Positions 16,227 through 23,228 are shown, counted from the first letter of the stretch. The stretch is DNA of 64,000 nucleotides from an uncultured Muribaculaceae bacterium (GCA_958436175.1 CAUBJF010000006.1:62001-126000); one strand, 5' to 3'. The notes: generated by a model not told the origin, from the sequence alone. Numbers and translations are program-made.

Positions 16227-17114
16227 ATGAATATTTCAAAAGCATCAAAGTCAAAGGCATTTGCAAGTAATATTTATAAGAAAAGAAGGCCATGGCCTCT
16301 TATTGAACGTGTATTAAAAGAAATGAAGCAAGACAATACGACTAAATATATGAATTACAATGACGAATTTGCCAATTTTAATTCCCCAATGAACCTACAA
16401 CTTTTTAACCTTTATGAAACGAAACTCAAGAAATTATATCTTTCTTTGGAAGCAGACATCCGAGATAACAATGCATTACCCTATCTAATTGCGGCTTCTC
16501 AAATCTATGAGAAATCTAAATATAGAATTATGGTAGTTGGCCAAGAATCCAATGACTGGGGAGGTGAATTTTGTTACTCATACACTACTCGTGACTTAAT
16601 GCGATTGTATGATTTTTGGATTAACGGGAATGGAGGAACGACACATGAACACAACATTGGTTATATACCAATGTTCCAATTCTATGCAAATTATATAAAA
16701 TACAATTTTGAAAAAGGCTCAAACTGTTTTCAGCCATTTGATGTTGGAACTATACACTATAACACCTTATTAATCTCTAAACGAGGGAAAGGCTACGATG
16801 AAAATGCAAACATATTTTCAGATGAAATATTTAGAGATATTCTTAATATAGTTCGACCTAACTGTATATTGTTTTTAATCGGTAATGATGCTAAATATCG
16901 CGAACGTCTTAAAAAGATCTTCCAAATGGATTTCTCTAAGGAGTTAACTATTGACGAACTTTTGCAGTTTTATCCGTCTGGCAACAATAATCCTGATATA
17001 TTCATAGCCGGACATCCAGGAGGACTATATTTAAACAGCACCGAGCACAGAAGTAAAGTATCAATTGCAATCCAGCAATTTATAAAAATTCAATCTCAAA
17101 AAATACAACCATAG
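16227..17114 (+). CDS. Uracil-DNA-glycosylase-superfamily-like protein (islet gene 3)
   Basis: 295 residues from the ATG at 16227. A GTG at 16176 would add 17 residues but gives an unlikely N-terminus. The segment IMVVGQESNDWGGEF (about 102-116) resembles motif 1 of uracil-DNA glycosylases (GQDPYH-like position), and IFIAGHPGGLYL near the C-terminus resembles motif 2 (HPS-like). A central strand CILFLIGNDAK fits the same fold. The family match is by eye, and the catalytic Asp/His pair is not the classical one. Proteins with a VGQE(S/T)N motif occur in accessory regions of other bacteria (from memory). Last gene of the islet operon. Confidence 0.55.
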   Translation: MNISKASKSKAFASNIYKKRRPWPLIERVLKEMKQDNTTKYMNYNDEFANFNSPMNLQLFNLYETKLKKLYLSLEADIRDNNALPYLIAASQIYEKSKYRIMVVGQESNDWGGEFCYSYTTRDLMRLYDFWINGNGGTTHEHNIGYIPMFQFYANYIKYNFEKGSNCFQPFDVGTIHYNTLLISKRGKGYDENANIFSDEIFRDILNIVRPNCILFLIGNDAKYRERLKKIFQMDFSKELTIDELLQFYPSGNNNPDIFIAGHPGGLYLNSTEHRSKVSIAIQQFIKIQSQKIQP

Positions 17115-17147
17115 AATAAGATATAATTTTGAAAAGAAGGAATGCGG

Positions 17148-17218
17148 GCTCTACCCCGAAAACTTAGAATACTCTCGTAAGTATAGAATGACCGAGAGTA
17201 CGGACCTATAAGTAGAGC
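17148..17218. other. Nested inverted repeats, possible structured RNA
   Basis: Three concentric pairings are visible: GCTCT (17148-17152) with AGAGC (17214-17218), ACTTA (17162-17166) with TAAGT (17209-17213), and TACTCTCG (17170-17177) with CGAGAGTA (17193-17200). They lie between the last islet gene and the displaced comM end. They could be the 3' end structure of the islet transcript or part of the recombination site. There is no T-run after it. Confidence 0.35.
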
Positions 17219-17227
17219 TTTCCTCTC

Positions 17228-17250
17228 CCCTCGACCGCTCCCCCTGGGGC
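17228..17250 (+). repeat. Direct repeat, copy 2 (displaced comM end)
   Basis: Matches 14938-14960 at 22 of 23 bases. In the ComM reading frame it continues TCC GTT CTT TAA, so it encodes LDRSPWGSVL-stop, a plausible alternative ComM C-terminus. Further on, AAACGGCAGACAAA (17287-17300) can pair with TTTGTC (17313-17318) and TGCCGTTT (17335-17342) to give a bulged hairpin that may be the displaced gene's terminator. Confidence 0.6.
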
Positions 17251-17386
17251 TCCGTTCTTTAAGCAGCTCAAGATGGCAGGGCGCCTAAACGGCAGACAAA
17301 GGCCATATAGTATTTGTCTTCGGTGCGAACGGCTTGCCGTTTTGAGTAAGATTTTGCACAAATATCGAGATAAAGCTGAATTAAAA

Positions 17387-17418
17387 TTTGCATAATCCGA
17401 CAAGAAAGCCTACCTTTG
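17387..17418 (+). promoter_or_regulatory. Promoter of tRNA-Ser(GGA)
   Basis: TTTG (17387-17390), 20-base spacer, TACCTTTG (17411-17418), a perfect match to the Bacteroidetes consensus, 16 bases before the mature tRNA. Confidence 0.85.
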
Positions 17419-17434
17419 CAGTCGCAATATGCAA

Positions 17435-17522
17435 GGAGCGATGCTCGAGTGGCTGAAGAGGCACGCCTGGAAAGCGTGTATACGCCAAAAGCGTATCCCG
17501 AGTTCGAATCTCGGTCGCTCCG
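17435..17522 (+). tRNA. tRNA-Ser(GGA)
   Basis: 88-nt class II tRNA. GGAGCGA at the 5' end pairs with TCGCTCC (17515-17521), then discriminator G; CCA is not encoded (CAA follows). The anticodon GGA is at 17469-17471, the variable arm is long, and the T arm GAGTTCGAATCTC is intact. Its last 16 bases plus CAAA recur at 18500-18519. Confidence 0.97.
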
Positions 17523-17526
17523 CAAA
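17507..17526 (+). repeat. Direct repeat, tRNA-Ser 3' end (att-like, left)
   Basis: AATCTCGGTCGCTCCGCAAA, spanning the T-arm 3' side and acceptor strand of tRNA-Ser(GGA) plus four bases. It is identical to 18500-18519. Confidence 0.9.
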
Positions 17527-17529
17527 GAA

Positions 17530-17563
17530 AACGCTGATTATCACCCCGATAGTCAGCGTTTTT
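17530..17563 (+). terminator. Terminator after tRNA-Ser(GGA)
   Basis: AACGCTGATTATC (17530-17542) pairs with GATAGTCAGCGTT (17548-17560) apart from one mismatch, followed by TTTTT. It lies just inside the islet, so the element appears to have brought a terminator for the tRNA. Confidence 0.85.
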
Positions 17564-17688
17564 CTTCTCTAAGAGGCGAGAAACCTATAAATAATGGGGG
17601 CAATGAGCCGAAAGTTGAAACAATTTACGTAAATTCGCAGTGACAGATTGATTTCCGGCGTTTAAACCTTAAACCTCAACATATAAAG

Positions 17689-18501
17689 ATGAAACGATTA
17701 TTATTGATTATATTCATTATAGCAACTGCCGCCACTGCATTCTCCACAGGACAGATCACAGAGAAAATCAATGATAATGGAGTCAACAAAGGGCTTGCAA
17801 GATGTCTGCTGGAACTTGACAGTATCTCTTTCTCGGAACTTAAGGAACGCATCCCTAAAGAAATGGTCAGCACAGCTTTATGGCGTAATTATATAGGTCA
17901 TTGGAAGATAAAGGGCGACTCTCTGTTTCTTGACAGTGTCCTTGTAATGGATAAAACGTGTGATACCCTTCGGTTTATTCCGGCAAAAATTGATGATATA
18001 TACGCCGCTCGCCGTACGCCATCCGGATATTTTGCAGACTGGGTCACTGATACGCTTCGAGTCGTATCCGGCGATATCGTACTTTATGAACACATGGGCT
18101 GGAATTCATACTGGGAAGATGAAGAATATCTCTCAGTCAAAGACGGCTTGGTGATGGATCGTCTGGTATATAAGAACCGTATCGTCAATCCTATCAGCGA
18201 AAGTGAAATCAATTTAAAAGAAGTAATCGACTCACTCGACCTTGGATACATCCCTAAAAAGATGCTATTACAGATAGGCTTTCAAGGCTTTACCGAAAAC
18301 GGCGATGCGACGGGATACAAAGTCAAGGTACTGCGCAGCTGCGGAGATACGATTGTAGACAATCGGGTGGTCGGGGCATTCAAGAATTCAATGCTAATGC
18401 GCAGATTAATACCTATTTACCATTTACGCGGCCAATACAAGTCACCGGAAGGGACTATAGCGATACCGGCGAGCCGGGATACTCAAGATATTTCAGACTA
18501 A
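17689..18501 (+). CDS. Secreted protein of unknown function (tRNA-Ser islet cargo)
   Basis: 270 residues with an N-terminal signal sequence (about 1-18, MKRLLLIIFIIATAATAFS). No lipobox, no membrane segment after the signal, and no family recognised. The body is rich in Asp, Glu and Tyr, with an N-terminal helix-like region and a beta-rich middle (HWKIKGDSLFLDSVLVMD). A short C-terminal TonB-like core is conceivable around IGFQGFTENGDATGYKVKVLRSCGDTIVDN, which resembles the sequence context of TonB C-terminal domains, but this is weak. It is the only gene between the two tRNA-derived repeats. Confidence 0.65.
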   Translation: MKRLLLIIFIIATAATAFSTGQITEKINDNGVNKGLARCLLELDSISFSELKERIPKEMVSTALWRNYIGHWKIKGDSLFLDSVLVMDKTCDTLRFIPAKIDDIYAARRTPSGYFADWVTDTLRVVSGDIVLYEHMGWNSYWEDEEYLSVKDGLVMDRLVYKNRIVNPISESEINLKEVIDSLDLGYIPKKMLLQIGFQGFTENGDATGYKVKVLRSCGDTIVDNRVVGAFKNSMLMRRLIPIYHLRGQYKSPEGTIAIPASRDTQDISD

Positions 18502-18519
18502 TCTCGGTCGCTCCGCAAA
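18500..18519 (+). repeat. Direct repeat, displaced tRNA-Ser 3' end (att-like, right)
   Basis: Exact 20-base copy of 17507-17526. No tRNA body precedes it, so it is a displaced 3' end rather than a second tRNA. It overlaps the last two bases of the islet gene. Confidence 0.9.
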
Positions 18520-18524
18520 AGCAA

Positions 18525-18558
18525 GGGACTGAATCAGTGATGATCCAGCCCCTCTTTT
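18525..18558. terminator. Terminator right of the displaced tRNA end
   Basis: GGGACTGAATCA (18525-18536) pairs with TGATCCAGCCCC (18541-18552) at 10 of 12 positions, then TCTTTT. It is probably the original tRNA-Ser terminator and may also stop the convergent sugar-permease transcript. Confidence 0.6.
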
Positions 18559-18582
18559 ATGTCTTTAGCGTCTCTCCAGGCG

Positions 18583-19587
18583 TCAGTTGGCTCCGGAGAC
18601 GATGATAGCTCCGAGACCCACGATGAAGAGAACGAACATACAGGCAAGCATAATCTTGACCATACGGTTGGCTCCGGCGAATTCCTTCCATACAAATATA
18701 CCCCATATGGCGGCTATCATAGGTGCTCCCTGCCCGAGGGCATAGGAGATGGCCGCACCGGCTTTCCCCGCCGAGATATAGCTGAGAGCCGTTCCCAGAC
18801 CCCATACAGCGCCGCCCAACACACCGACAAGGTGCGTCTTGAACGAGCCGTGGAAATAGTCAGAGTAGCTCACCGGAGAACCTACGAAGGGTTTCTTCAT
18901 CACAATGGTATTGACAATGAAGTTGCTCAGGAAGATACCGCAGGCGAAGAGGAAGAAAGCTGTGTAGGGCGTAGCCATCGTGGGGGTGGGATTCTCGAAA
19001 TTATCAAGATCCATGATGGCTGCTACGAAGCGATAGAAGAAGGCCATCAGCACACCGGCGATGACAGCAAGGAGGATGCCTTTCTTGTTGGCGTTCCCCT
19101 GCGACTTATTCATCTTGCCGGAGGCCATGGCATTGAGGATGATGGCGATAACGATGAGGCCGACACCCAGGAAAAGAATCGCAGGGTCACCCTTCGGGGC
19201 TCCGAAATAGTTGACAAACACGCCCAGGACGAGCGCGATGCCGACACCCAAGGGGAAGGCCACGGTAAGACCGGCAAGCGAAACGGAGGCCGACAGCAGG
19301 ATATTGGAGATATTGAATATCACACCTCCGATGAGGGCGCTGCAGATATTGGAGCCGCTCACCTGGGCGAGGTCTTCCACGAAACCACGTCCGGCCGAGC
19401 CATGACTGCCGAGAGTGAAGGCAAGAAGGATTGAGAAGAGGAGGATACCGATGACGTAATCCCAGTAGAACAGCTCGTATCGCCATGACTTTGCTGCGAG
19501 CTTCTGCGAATTGCCCCATGAGCCCCAGCATATCATCGTGATGATACAAAGAATGACGGCGAGAGCATAATCTTCGACGATAAACAT
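18583..19587 (-). CDS. GRP/DMT-superfamily sugar permease
   Basis: 334 residues with about ten membrane segments and no signal peptide, in the style of the glucose/ribose (GRP, GlcU/RbsU) and ureide-permease branch of the DMT superfamily. Recognisable segments are MICWGSWGNSQKLAAK near the N-terminus and SLAGLTVAFPLGVGIALVLGV in the middle. It lies 37 bases after a ribokinase, which itself follows an ADP-ribosylglycohydrolase, so ribose or a riboside is the most likely substrate. Substrate assignment is from context only. Confidence 0.8.
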   Translation of the reverse strand: MFIVEDYALAVILCIITMICWGSWGNSQKLAAKSWRYELFYWDYVIGILLFSILLAFTLGSHGSAGRGFVEDLAQVSGSNICSALIGGVIFNISNILLSASVSLAGLTVAFPLGVGIALVLGVFVNYFGAPKGDPAILFLGVGLIVIAIILNAMASGKMNKSQGNANKKGILLAVIAGVLMAFFYRFVAAIMDLDNFENPTPTMATPYTAFFLFACGIFLSNFIVNTIVMKKPFVGSPVSYSDYFHGSFKTHLVGVLGGAVWGLGTALSYISAGKAGAAISYALGQGAPMIAAIWGIFVWKEFAGANRMVKIMLACMFVLFIVGLGAIIVSGAN

Positions 19588-19624
19588 ATGTTATTCCGTT
19601 TTTAAGATATTAGATATAAGCTGT

Positions 19625-20542
19625 TTATAAATTTTCCACTTCGCATCTGCGAGGCAGCGACATCTGTGCGCCGGGGCGTGTCACCGTGATCGACGCGCAA
19701 CGTGTAGCGAAACCGACGGCCTCGACAATGCTGCGGCCTTCGGAAAGAGCCACCGCCAGAGCACCGCAGAAGGTATCCCCGGCGGCCGTAGTGTCGACAG
19801 CCTTGACTTTGCGGCTCGGCACCAAGGCATAAGAGTCGCCATCCTTGACCAAGGCCCCCTTCGACCCGAGCGTTATAATTACCGTAGCTACGCCACGTCG
19901 GCTTAGAGCATCAGCGGCAACGCGCGCATCCTCCTCGTCCTTGACCTCGACACCCGAGAGAAGGGCAGCCTCGGTCTCGTTAGGAATAAGGATATCTACA
20001 TTCTCGAGAAGACTGTCGGAAAGCTCGCGCGCCGGTGCCGGATTGAGAATCACAGTCTTGCCCAGTCTGTGGGCCATACGTGCCGTATATTCGATTGTCT
20101 CTATCGGCGTTTCGAGTTGCATCAGCACTATCTTACATTCTGCGATAAGCCCGGCAGCAGCATCTATATCCTTAGGCGACAGAGCCCCGTTCGCGCCCGA
20201 AGCCACGGATATGCTGTTCTCGCCTTTTGCGTCGACGAGGATAAGTGCCACTCCGGAAGGAAGTTCCGGATCGGTCACAATATAGTCGGTATTGATATCA
20301 TCTTCCTTGTAGAGGTCGACGGCACGTTTTCCGAAAATGTCGTTGCCCGACCTGGCGATGAAATATACATTGCCCCCGAGCCGTGCGGCTGCCACGGCCT
20401 GGTTGGCACCCTTGCCGCCCGAATTCATCATGAATTTGCCGCCAAGGACTGTCTCGCCGGGCAGAGGGATGCGTTCGGAATTGACGACCATGTCGGTATT
20501 CATGCTTCCGACAACGACTATCTTATTGTCTTTTGCGTTCAT
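19625..20542 (-). CDS. rbsK: Ribokinase
   Basis: PfkB-family kinase that phosphorylates D-ribose to ribose 5-phosphate. The N-terminal VVVGSMNTDMVV, the substrate motif GGKGANQAVAAARLGG (about 42-57) and the C-terminal signature DTTAAGDTFCGALA with catalytic Asp (about 250-263) are all present. It has 305 residues from the ATG at 20542; an ATG at 20548 adds two residues. It starts 18 bases downstream of the ADP-ribosylglycohydrolase gene and is followed by the permease, forming a three-gene operon for ribose handling. Confidence 0.92.
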   Translation of the reverse strand: MNAKDNKIVVVGSMNTDMVVNSERIPLPGETVLGGKFMMNSGGKGANQAVAAARLGGNVYFIARSGNDIFGKRAVDLYKEDDINTDYIVTDPELPSGVALILVDAKGENSISVASGANGALSPKDIDAAAGLIAECKIVLMQLETPIETIEYTARMAHRLGKTVILNPAPARELSDSLLENVDILIPNETEAALLSGVEVKDEEDARVAADALSRRGVATVIITLGSKGALVKDGDSYALVPSRKVKAVDTTAAGDTFCGALAVALSEGRSIVEAVGFATRCASITVTRPGAQMSLPRRCEVENL

Positions 20543-20560
20543 AGCCATATAGTACTTAGA

Positions 20561-22132
20561 TTATTGGTGCATACTCTTTGCAGGCTCGTCGGAATAAACT
20601 ATAAAAGAACCTATTCCGACTTTGGCATCCTTATCGGGGTTGAGCCACTTAAGCTCGAGTGTATGATGTCCTTGTGGCAGACCGTAAGCCCAATATACAT
20701 CATGACGACGTGTGGCGAAGTCGACAGGCATGTTGAAAGCTTCCACAAGACTGCCGTCGATATAAGCCTCAAGCTTGGCAACATAACCGTTGTCGCTGCT
20801 CCAGGCACTGCCGTCGACAGTAATACCCGTACCGTCGAATTCGATTTTGGCAAGATTATCGCCCATATCCGCTCCATTTTCAGCAACATACTTGCTGAAA
20901 TCCCATTTCTTGACGGGATATACATCGGGGAATGACTGCTCGAAGCGTACCGGCTCAGGAATCTGCGTCTTGATAATCACGGAGTCGCCTTCGACCTTCC
21001 CACCGTTGCGCTCCACAACCTGAAGAGCCTGGTCAAGACTCATCCGAAAGACCTTGTTGAGCGATATGTCGGTGTAGGCAAAATTCATATCCTCGACTTC
21101 GCGGAGGTTTTTCATCCAGTATTCGGGTATATTGCTGTAGCCGAGCATTGTGCCGAGAATACCGGCTGCAGAGGCCGGGTTGCAGTCCGAATCCATGCCG
21201 CAGCGTGTCGAGATATCTATGGTCTTATAGAAGTCGCCCTCGCCGTAGAGAAGGCCGATGACGATGTATGCGCTGTTGATGGTGGCATCGATGTTGAAGG
21301 GCACGAATATACCGTTGGGGCAGTTCTTGTCTTCGTCGTAGATTTTCTCGACCTCGGCCCAGCACTGTTTCCAGTCGTCGGGGTACTGCTTATGCCAACG
21401 AATGACATCGGACATCACCTTATGGTATTTGCTCTCCTGTGGGATGGACTTCAATGCCTCCTCGACGATAAACTCTATATCGTTGCTGACGAAAGCAAGG
21501 GAGTACATATTAGCCACATATACGCCGCCGTACCATCCGTCGCCATAATTCATTATATGGCCTATGCTGTCGGTGATTTCGGAAGCTGTGACAGGCATAC
21601 CGGGAGCCATGAGCCCGGCGAAGTCAGCCTCGATCTGGAAGTCGATATCGTCGGCATGAGGATTGTTGCGCCAGTAGCCCGACATCGGAGGCATAGTGCC
21701 CTGGAGGATGTTGTAACGCGCCGCCTGATTGGCGTGCCACAGAGGATACTTCGCGTTGGCAAAAGCCGTGGCAAAGGAATCGACAGGTGCATCCAGGCCG
21801 AGGCGGTCGAAGACCTCGACGAAGGTCAGGTCCATATACACATCGTCGTACAGACCCGGCTCGTTGTCGTAGTACCATTTAATGCGTCCGTCAGGCCAGT
21901 CGACAGGGATGTAGTCGGCTATCATGGTGCCGTTGTAGCGGAACTCGGTGGGACCGCCGTAGGTACATCCTATTGTCTGGCCTGCCCAGCCTCCCTTGAT
22001 CTTGTCGAGAAGGATATCTTTCGACATCGTTAGCTCGGGCGGTATCTTCGTCCGCGTACCGCCTGTCTGGCTACAGGAACATATCGCCAACATTCCCGCT
22101 GCCGCAATAATAACACTGAAAAGTTTATTCAT
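20561..22132 (-). CDS. Lipoprotein ADP-ribosylglycohydrolase family protein
   Basis: 523 residues. The N-terminus is a lipoprotein signal (AICSC, lipidated Cys about 20), so the enzyme acts outside the cytoplasm. The ADP-ribosylglycohydrolase fold spans about 38-380: KGGWAGQTIGCTYGG near the start, an acidic DDVYMDLTF segment (usual metal ligands) and CGMDSDCNPASAAG for the second metal site. About 395-523 forms a beta-sandwich-like appendage. It likely cleaves ADP-ribosyl or riboside substrates to feed ribose to the downstream kinase and permease. A TACATTTG -7 element lies at 22195-22188 on the minus strand. Confidence 0.85.
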   Translation of the reverse strand: MNKLFSVIIAAAGMLAICSCSQTGGTRTKIPPELTMSKDILLDKIKGGWAGQTIGCTYGGPTEFRYNGTMIADYIPVDWPDGRIKWYYDNEPGLYDDVYMDLTFVEVFDRLGLDAPVDSFATAFANAKYPLWHANQAARYNILQGTMPPMSGYWRNNPHADDIDFQIEADFAGLMAPGMPVTASEITDSIGHIMNYGDGWYGGVYVANMYSLAFVSNDIEFIVEEALKSIPQESKYHKVMSDVIRWHKQYPDDWKQCWAEVEKIYDEDKNCPNGIFVPFNIDATINSAYIVIGLLYGEGDFYKTIDISTRCGMDSDCNPASAAGILGTMLGYSNIPEYWMKNLREVEDMNFAYTDISLNKVFRMSLDQALQVVERNGGKVEGDSVIIKTQIPEPVRFEQSFPDVYPVKKWDFSKYVAENGADMGDNLAKIEFDGTGITVDGSAWSSDNGYVAKLEAYIDGSLVEAFNMPVDFATRRHDVYWAYGLPQGHHTLELKWLNPDKDAKVGIGSFIVYSDEPAKSMHQ

Positions 22133-22218
22133 GTTAGAAGTTTCGGTTTAAGTATTAAGATAATTGAAACGGTCATTCTGTCGGATGCAAATGTATAAAT
22201 AATTTGCGAGATTATGTG

Positions 22219-22226
22219 TAACTTTG
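22219..22226 (+). promoter_or_regulatory. -7 element for yhhQ
   Basis: TAACTTTG fits the Bacteroidetes TAnnTTTG element. A TTTG at 22203-22206 is too close to be the -33 box, so only the -7 part is convincing. The leader would start near 22233 and contain the riboswitch. Confidence 0.45.
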
Positions 22227-22243
22227 CAGCCGAAAAATGACTG

Positions 22244-22274
22244 CCGAGTGCTTGCTACCTCGTAAAAAACAAGA
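22244..22274 (+). ncRNA. preQ1-I-like riboswitch upstream of yhhQ
   Basis: P1 forms between CGAG (22245-22248) and CTCG (22259-22262). The loop TGCTTGCTAC contains CTTG, which can pair with CAAG (22270-22273) in the A-rich tail TAAAAAACAAG, giving the H-type pseudoknot of the preQ1-I class. The CTAC before the 3' strand of P1 also matches the class. The tail ends 4 bases before the yhhQ ATG, so ligand binding should block ribosome access. The downstream gene is a queuosine-precursor transporter, which agrees with the ligand. Confidence 0.8.
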
Positions 22275-22277
22275 AAG

Positions 22278-22976
22278 ATGAAAGAAACAACTCCCTCTAC
22301 CCCGATTTCCCCCCTATTCCTGATACTTACCCTCCTCTTCTGTGTCTGCCTCATCGTCAGCAACCTGATGGAGATTAAGACTGTCGACTTAGGACCTCTC
22401 ACGCTCACAGCCGGCGTGGTGGTCTTCCCGATATCGTACATCATCAACGACTGCATAGTCGAAATCTACGGCTTCCGCAAGGCGCGTTTCGTCATATGGC
22501 TCGGCTTCGGGGCCAACCTGCTCGTATCTCTCTTCCTCCAGCTCGGCATACTCCTGCCGGGTACCGCCGAATGGCATGGACAGGAAGCTATGGAGCTGGT
22601 GTTCGGTGCCGTACCGCGCATCCTGGCAGCCAGTTTCACGGCCTTCCTGTGCGGTTCGATGGTCAATGCCTACGTCATGAGCCGCATGAAGCTCTCGGCA
22701 GGCAACAGAGGTTTCTCGGCCAGAGCCATTGTCTCGACCCTCTTCGGCGAAAGTGTCGACTCCGCCGTATTCTTCCCGATAGCCTTCGCCGGAACGTTGC
22801 CATGGCGCATGATAGTTGTCCTCATGGTGACGCAGGTCGTCATCAAGACACTCTATGAAATTATCGTGCTGCCCGTCACCATCCGCGTCGTCAGCCGTCT
22901 ACGCGATATCGAGCGTCCCGACATGGATCTCGACCGTGGCATATCATATAAGTGGTGGAAAATAAACGAATTATAA
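22278..22976 (+). CDS. yhhQ: Queuosine precursor transporter (YhhQ/VUT family)
   Basis: 232-residue inner-membrane protein with about six membrane segments. Family hallmarks are the start of the transporter core (LFCVCLIVSNLMEIKTVDL) and PISYIINDCIVEIYGFRKAR (about 57-76). It imports preQ0/preQ1 or queuine-type precursors for tRNA modification. The gene begins 4 bases after the pseudoknot of the preQ1-like riboswitch, which supports both calls. It is divergent from the ADP-ribosylglycohydrolase operon. Confidence 0.93.
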   Translation: MKETTPSTPISPLFLILTLLFCVCLIVSNLMEIKTVDLGPLTLTAGVVVFPISYIINDCIVEIYGFRKARFVIWLGFGANLLVSLFLQLGILLPGTAEWHGQEAMELVFGAVPRILAASFTAFLCGSMVNAYVMSRMKLSAGNRGFSARAIVSTLFGESVDSAVFFPIAFAGTLPWRMIVVLMVTQVVIKTLYEIIVLPVTIRVVSRLRDIERPDMDLDRGISYKWWKINEL

Positions 22977-22983
22977 GATTTAT

Positions 22984-23014
22984 TTTGCCGTACGACAGAG
23001 ATTTTGTAATTTTG
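22984..23014 (+). promoter_or_regulatory. Promoter of the metK-upstream structured RNA
   Basis: TTTG (22984-22987), 19-base spacer, TAATTTTG (23007-23014): full Bacteroidetes consensus. It predicts a start near 23021. Confidence 0.8.
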
Positions 23015-23020
23015 CAGCGT

Positions 23021-23199
23021 CGAACAAGCCAGAGTTCGATACAGTGGACAGATTTGGCTGCTTGCAACCACTCGAAAAAATGCTAAAATCGCTGCCTGCA
23101 TTCCCTCGTCCGGGAATGGGCAGGCCTACGAACCCGCGTTTTTGATGATTACATAGCCGCCGAACGACTGTCCACCGACAGTAGTCCGGCAATTTTTTT
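23021..23199 (+). ncRNA. Structured RNA of about 180 nt (6S-like rod or metK leader)
   Basis: The segment has its own promoter and ends in a strong terminator. Within it GTGGACAG (23044-23051) pairs with CTGTCCAC (23168-23175) to close a long rod. TCGAAAAAATGC pairs with GCGTTTTTGA further in. The apex is a stem of GCCTGCATTCCC (23094-23105) with GGGAATGGGCAGGC (23112-23125) and a 2-base bulge. The outer closing stem and the terminator use the same bases, so they exclude each other. A rod of this length with an internal open region recalls 6S RNA; position before metK also allows a SAM-related attenuator, but no SAM-I core sequence was seen. Confidence 0.6.
23159..23199 (+). terminator. Rho-independent terminator between the structured RNA and metK
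   Basis: Arms 23159-23172 and 23177-23190 pair at 12 of 14 positions around a 4-base loop, followed by AATTTTTTT. It ends 29 bases before the metK ATG. Confidence 0.85.
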
Positions 23200-23228
23200 G
23201 TAAACATCATATATCTTACAATAAGACA

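Larger units (their letters stand above)
14961..17250. mobile_element. Putative genomic islet inserted at the comM 3' end
   Basis: About 2.3 kb bounded by near-identical 23-base direct repeats derived from the end of comM. The DNA from about 15050 to 17130 is visibly richer in A and T than the flanks and contains three genes without recognisable housekeeping function. The right-hand repeat is followed in frame by TCC GTT CTT TAA, so it reads as an alternative ComM C-terminus (LDRSPWGSVL). This fits an insertion that supplied a new 3' end and displaced the old one. No integrase or transposase was found, so mobility is inferred only from the repeats and composition. Confidence 0.55.
17527..18519. 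mobile_element. Small islet integrated at the 3' end of tRNA-Ser(GGA)
   Basis: About 1 kb between two identical 20-base copies of the tRNA-Ser 3' end. This is the classical outcome of tyrosine-recombinase integration into a tRNA gene: the tRNA stays whole and the displaced 3' end marks the far side. The islet carries a terminator and one secreted protein but no recombinase. It is therefore a remnant, or an element mobilised in trans. The stop codon of its gene touches the right repeat. Confidence 0.7.

Noticed and set aside
17206..17525. Small open frames around tRNA-Ser(GGA)
   Set aside because: They overlap the tRNA, its promoter and the displaced comM end and have no independent support.
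18559..19434. Long plus-strand open frame opposite the sugar permease
   Set aside because: The permease has clear membrane helices; the opposite translation is low-complexity and His/Asp/Glu-rich, as expected for a helix-coding antisense.
23000..23228. SAM-I riboswitch before metK
   Set aside because: The conserved SAM-I core (GATGAAACC and GGCAACC-type elements) is absent; the structure is rod-like with its own promoter.
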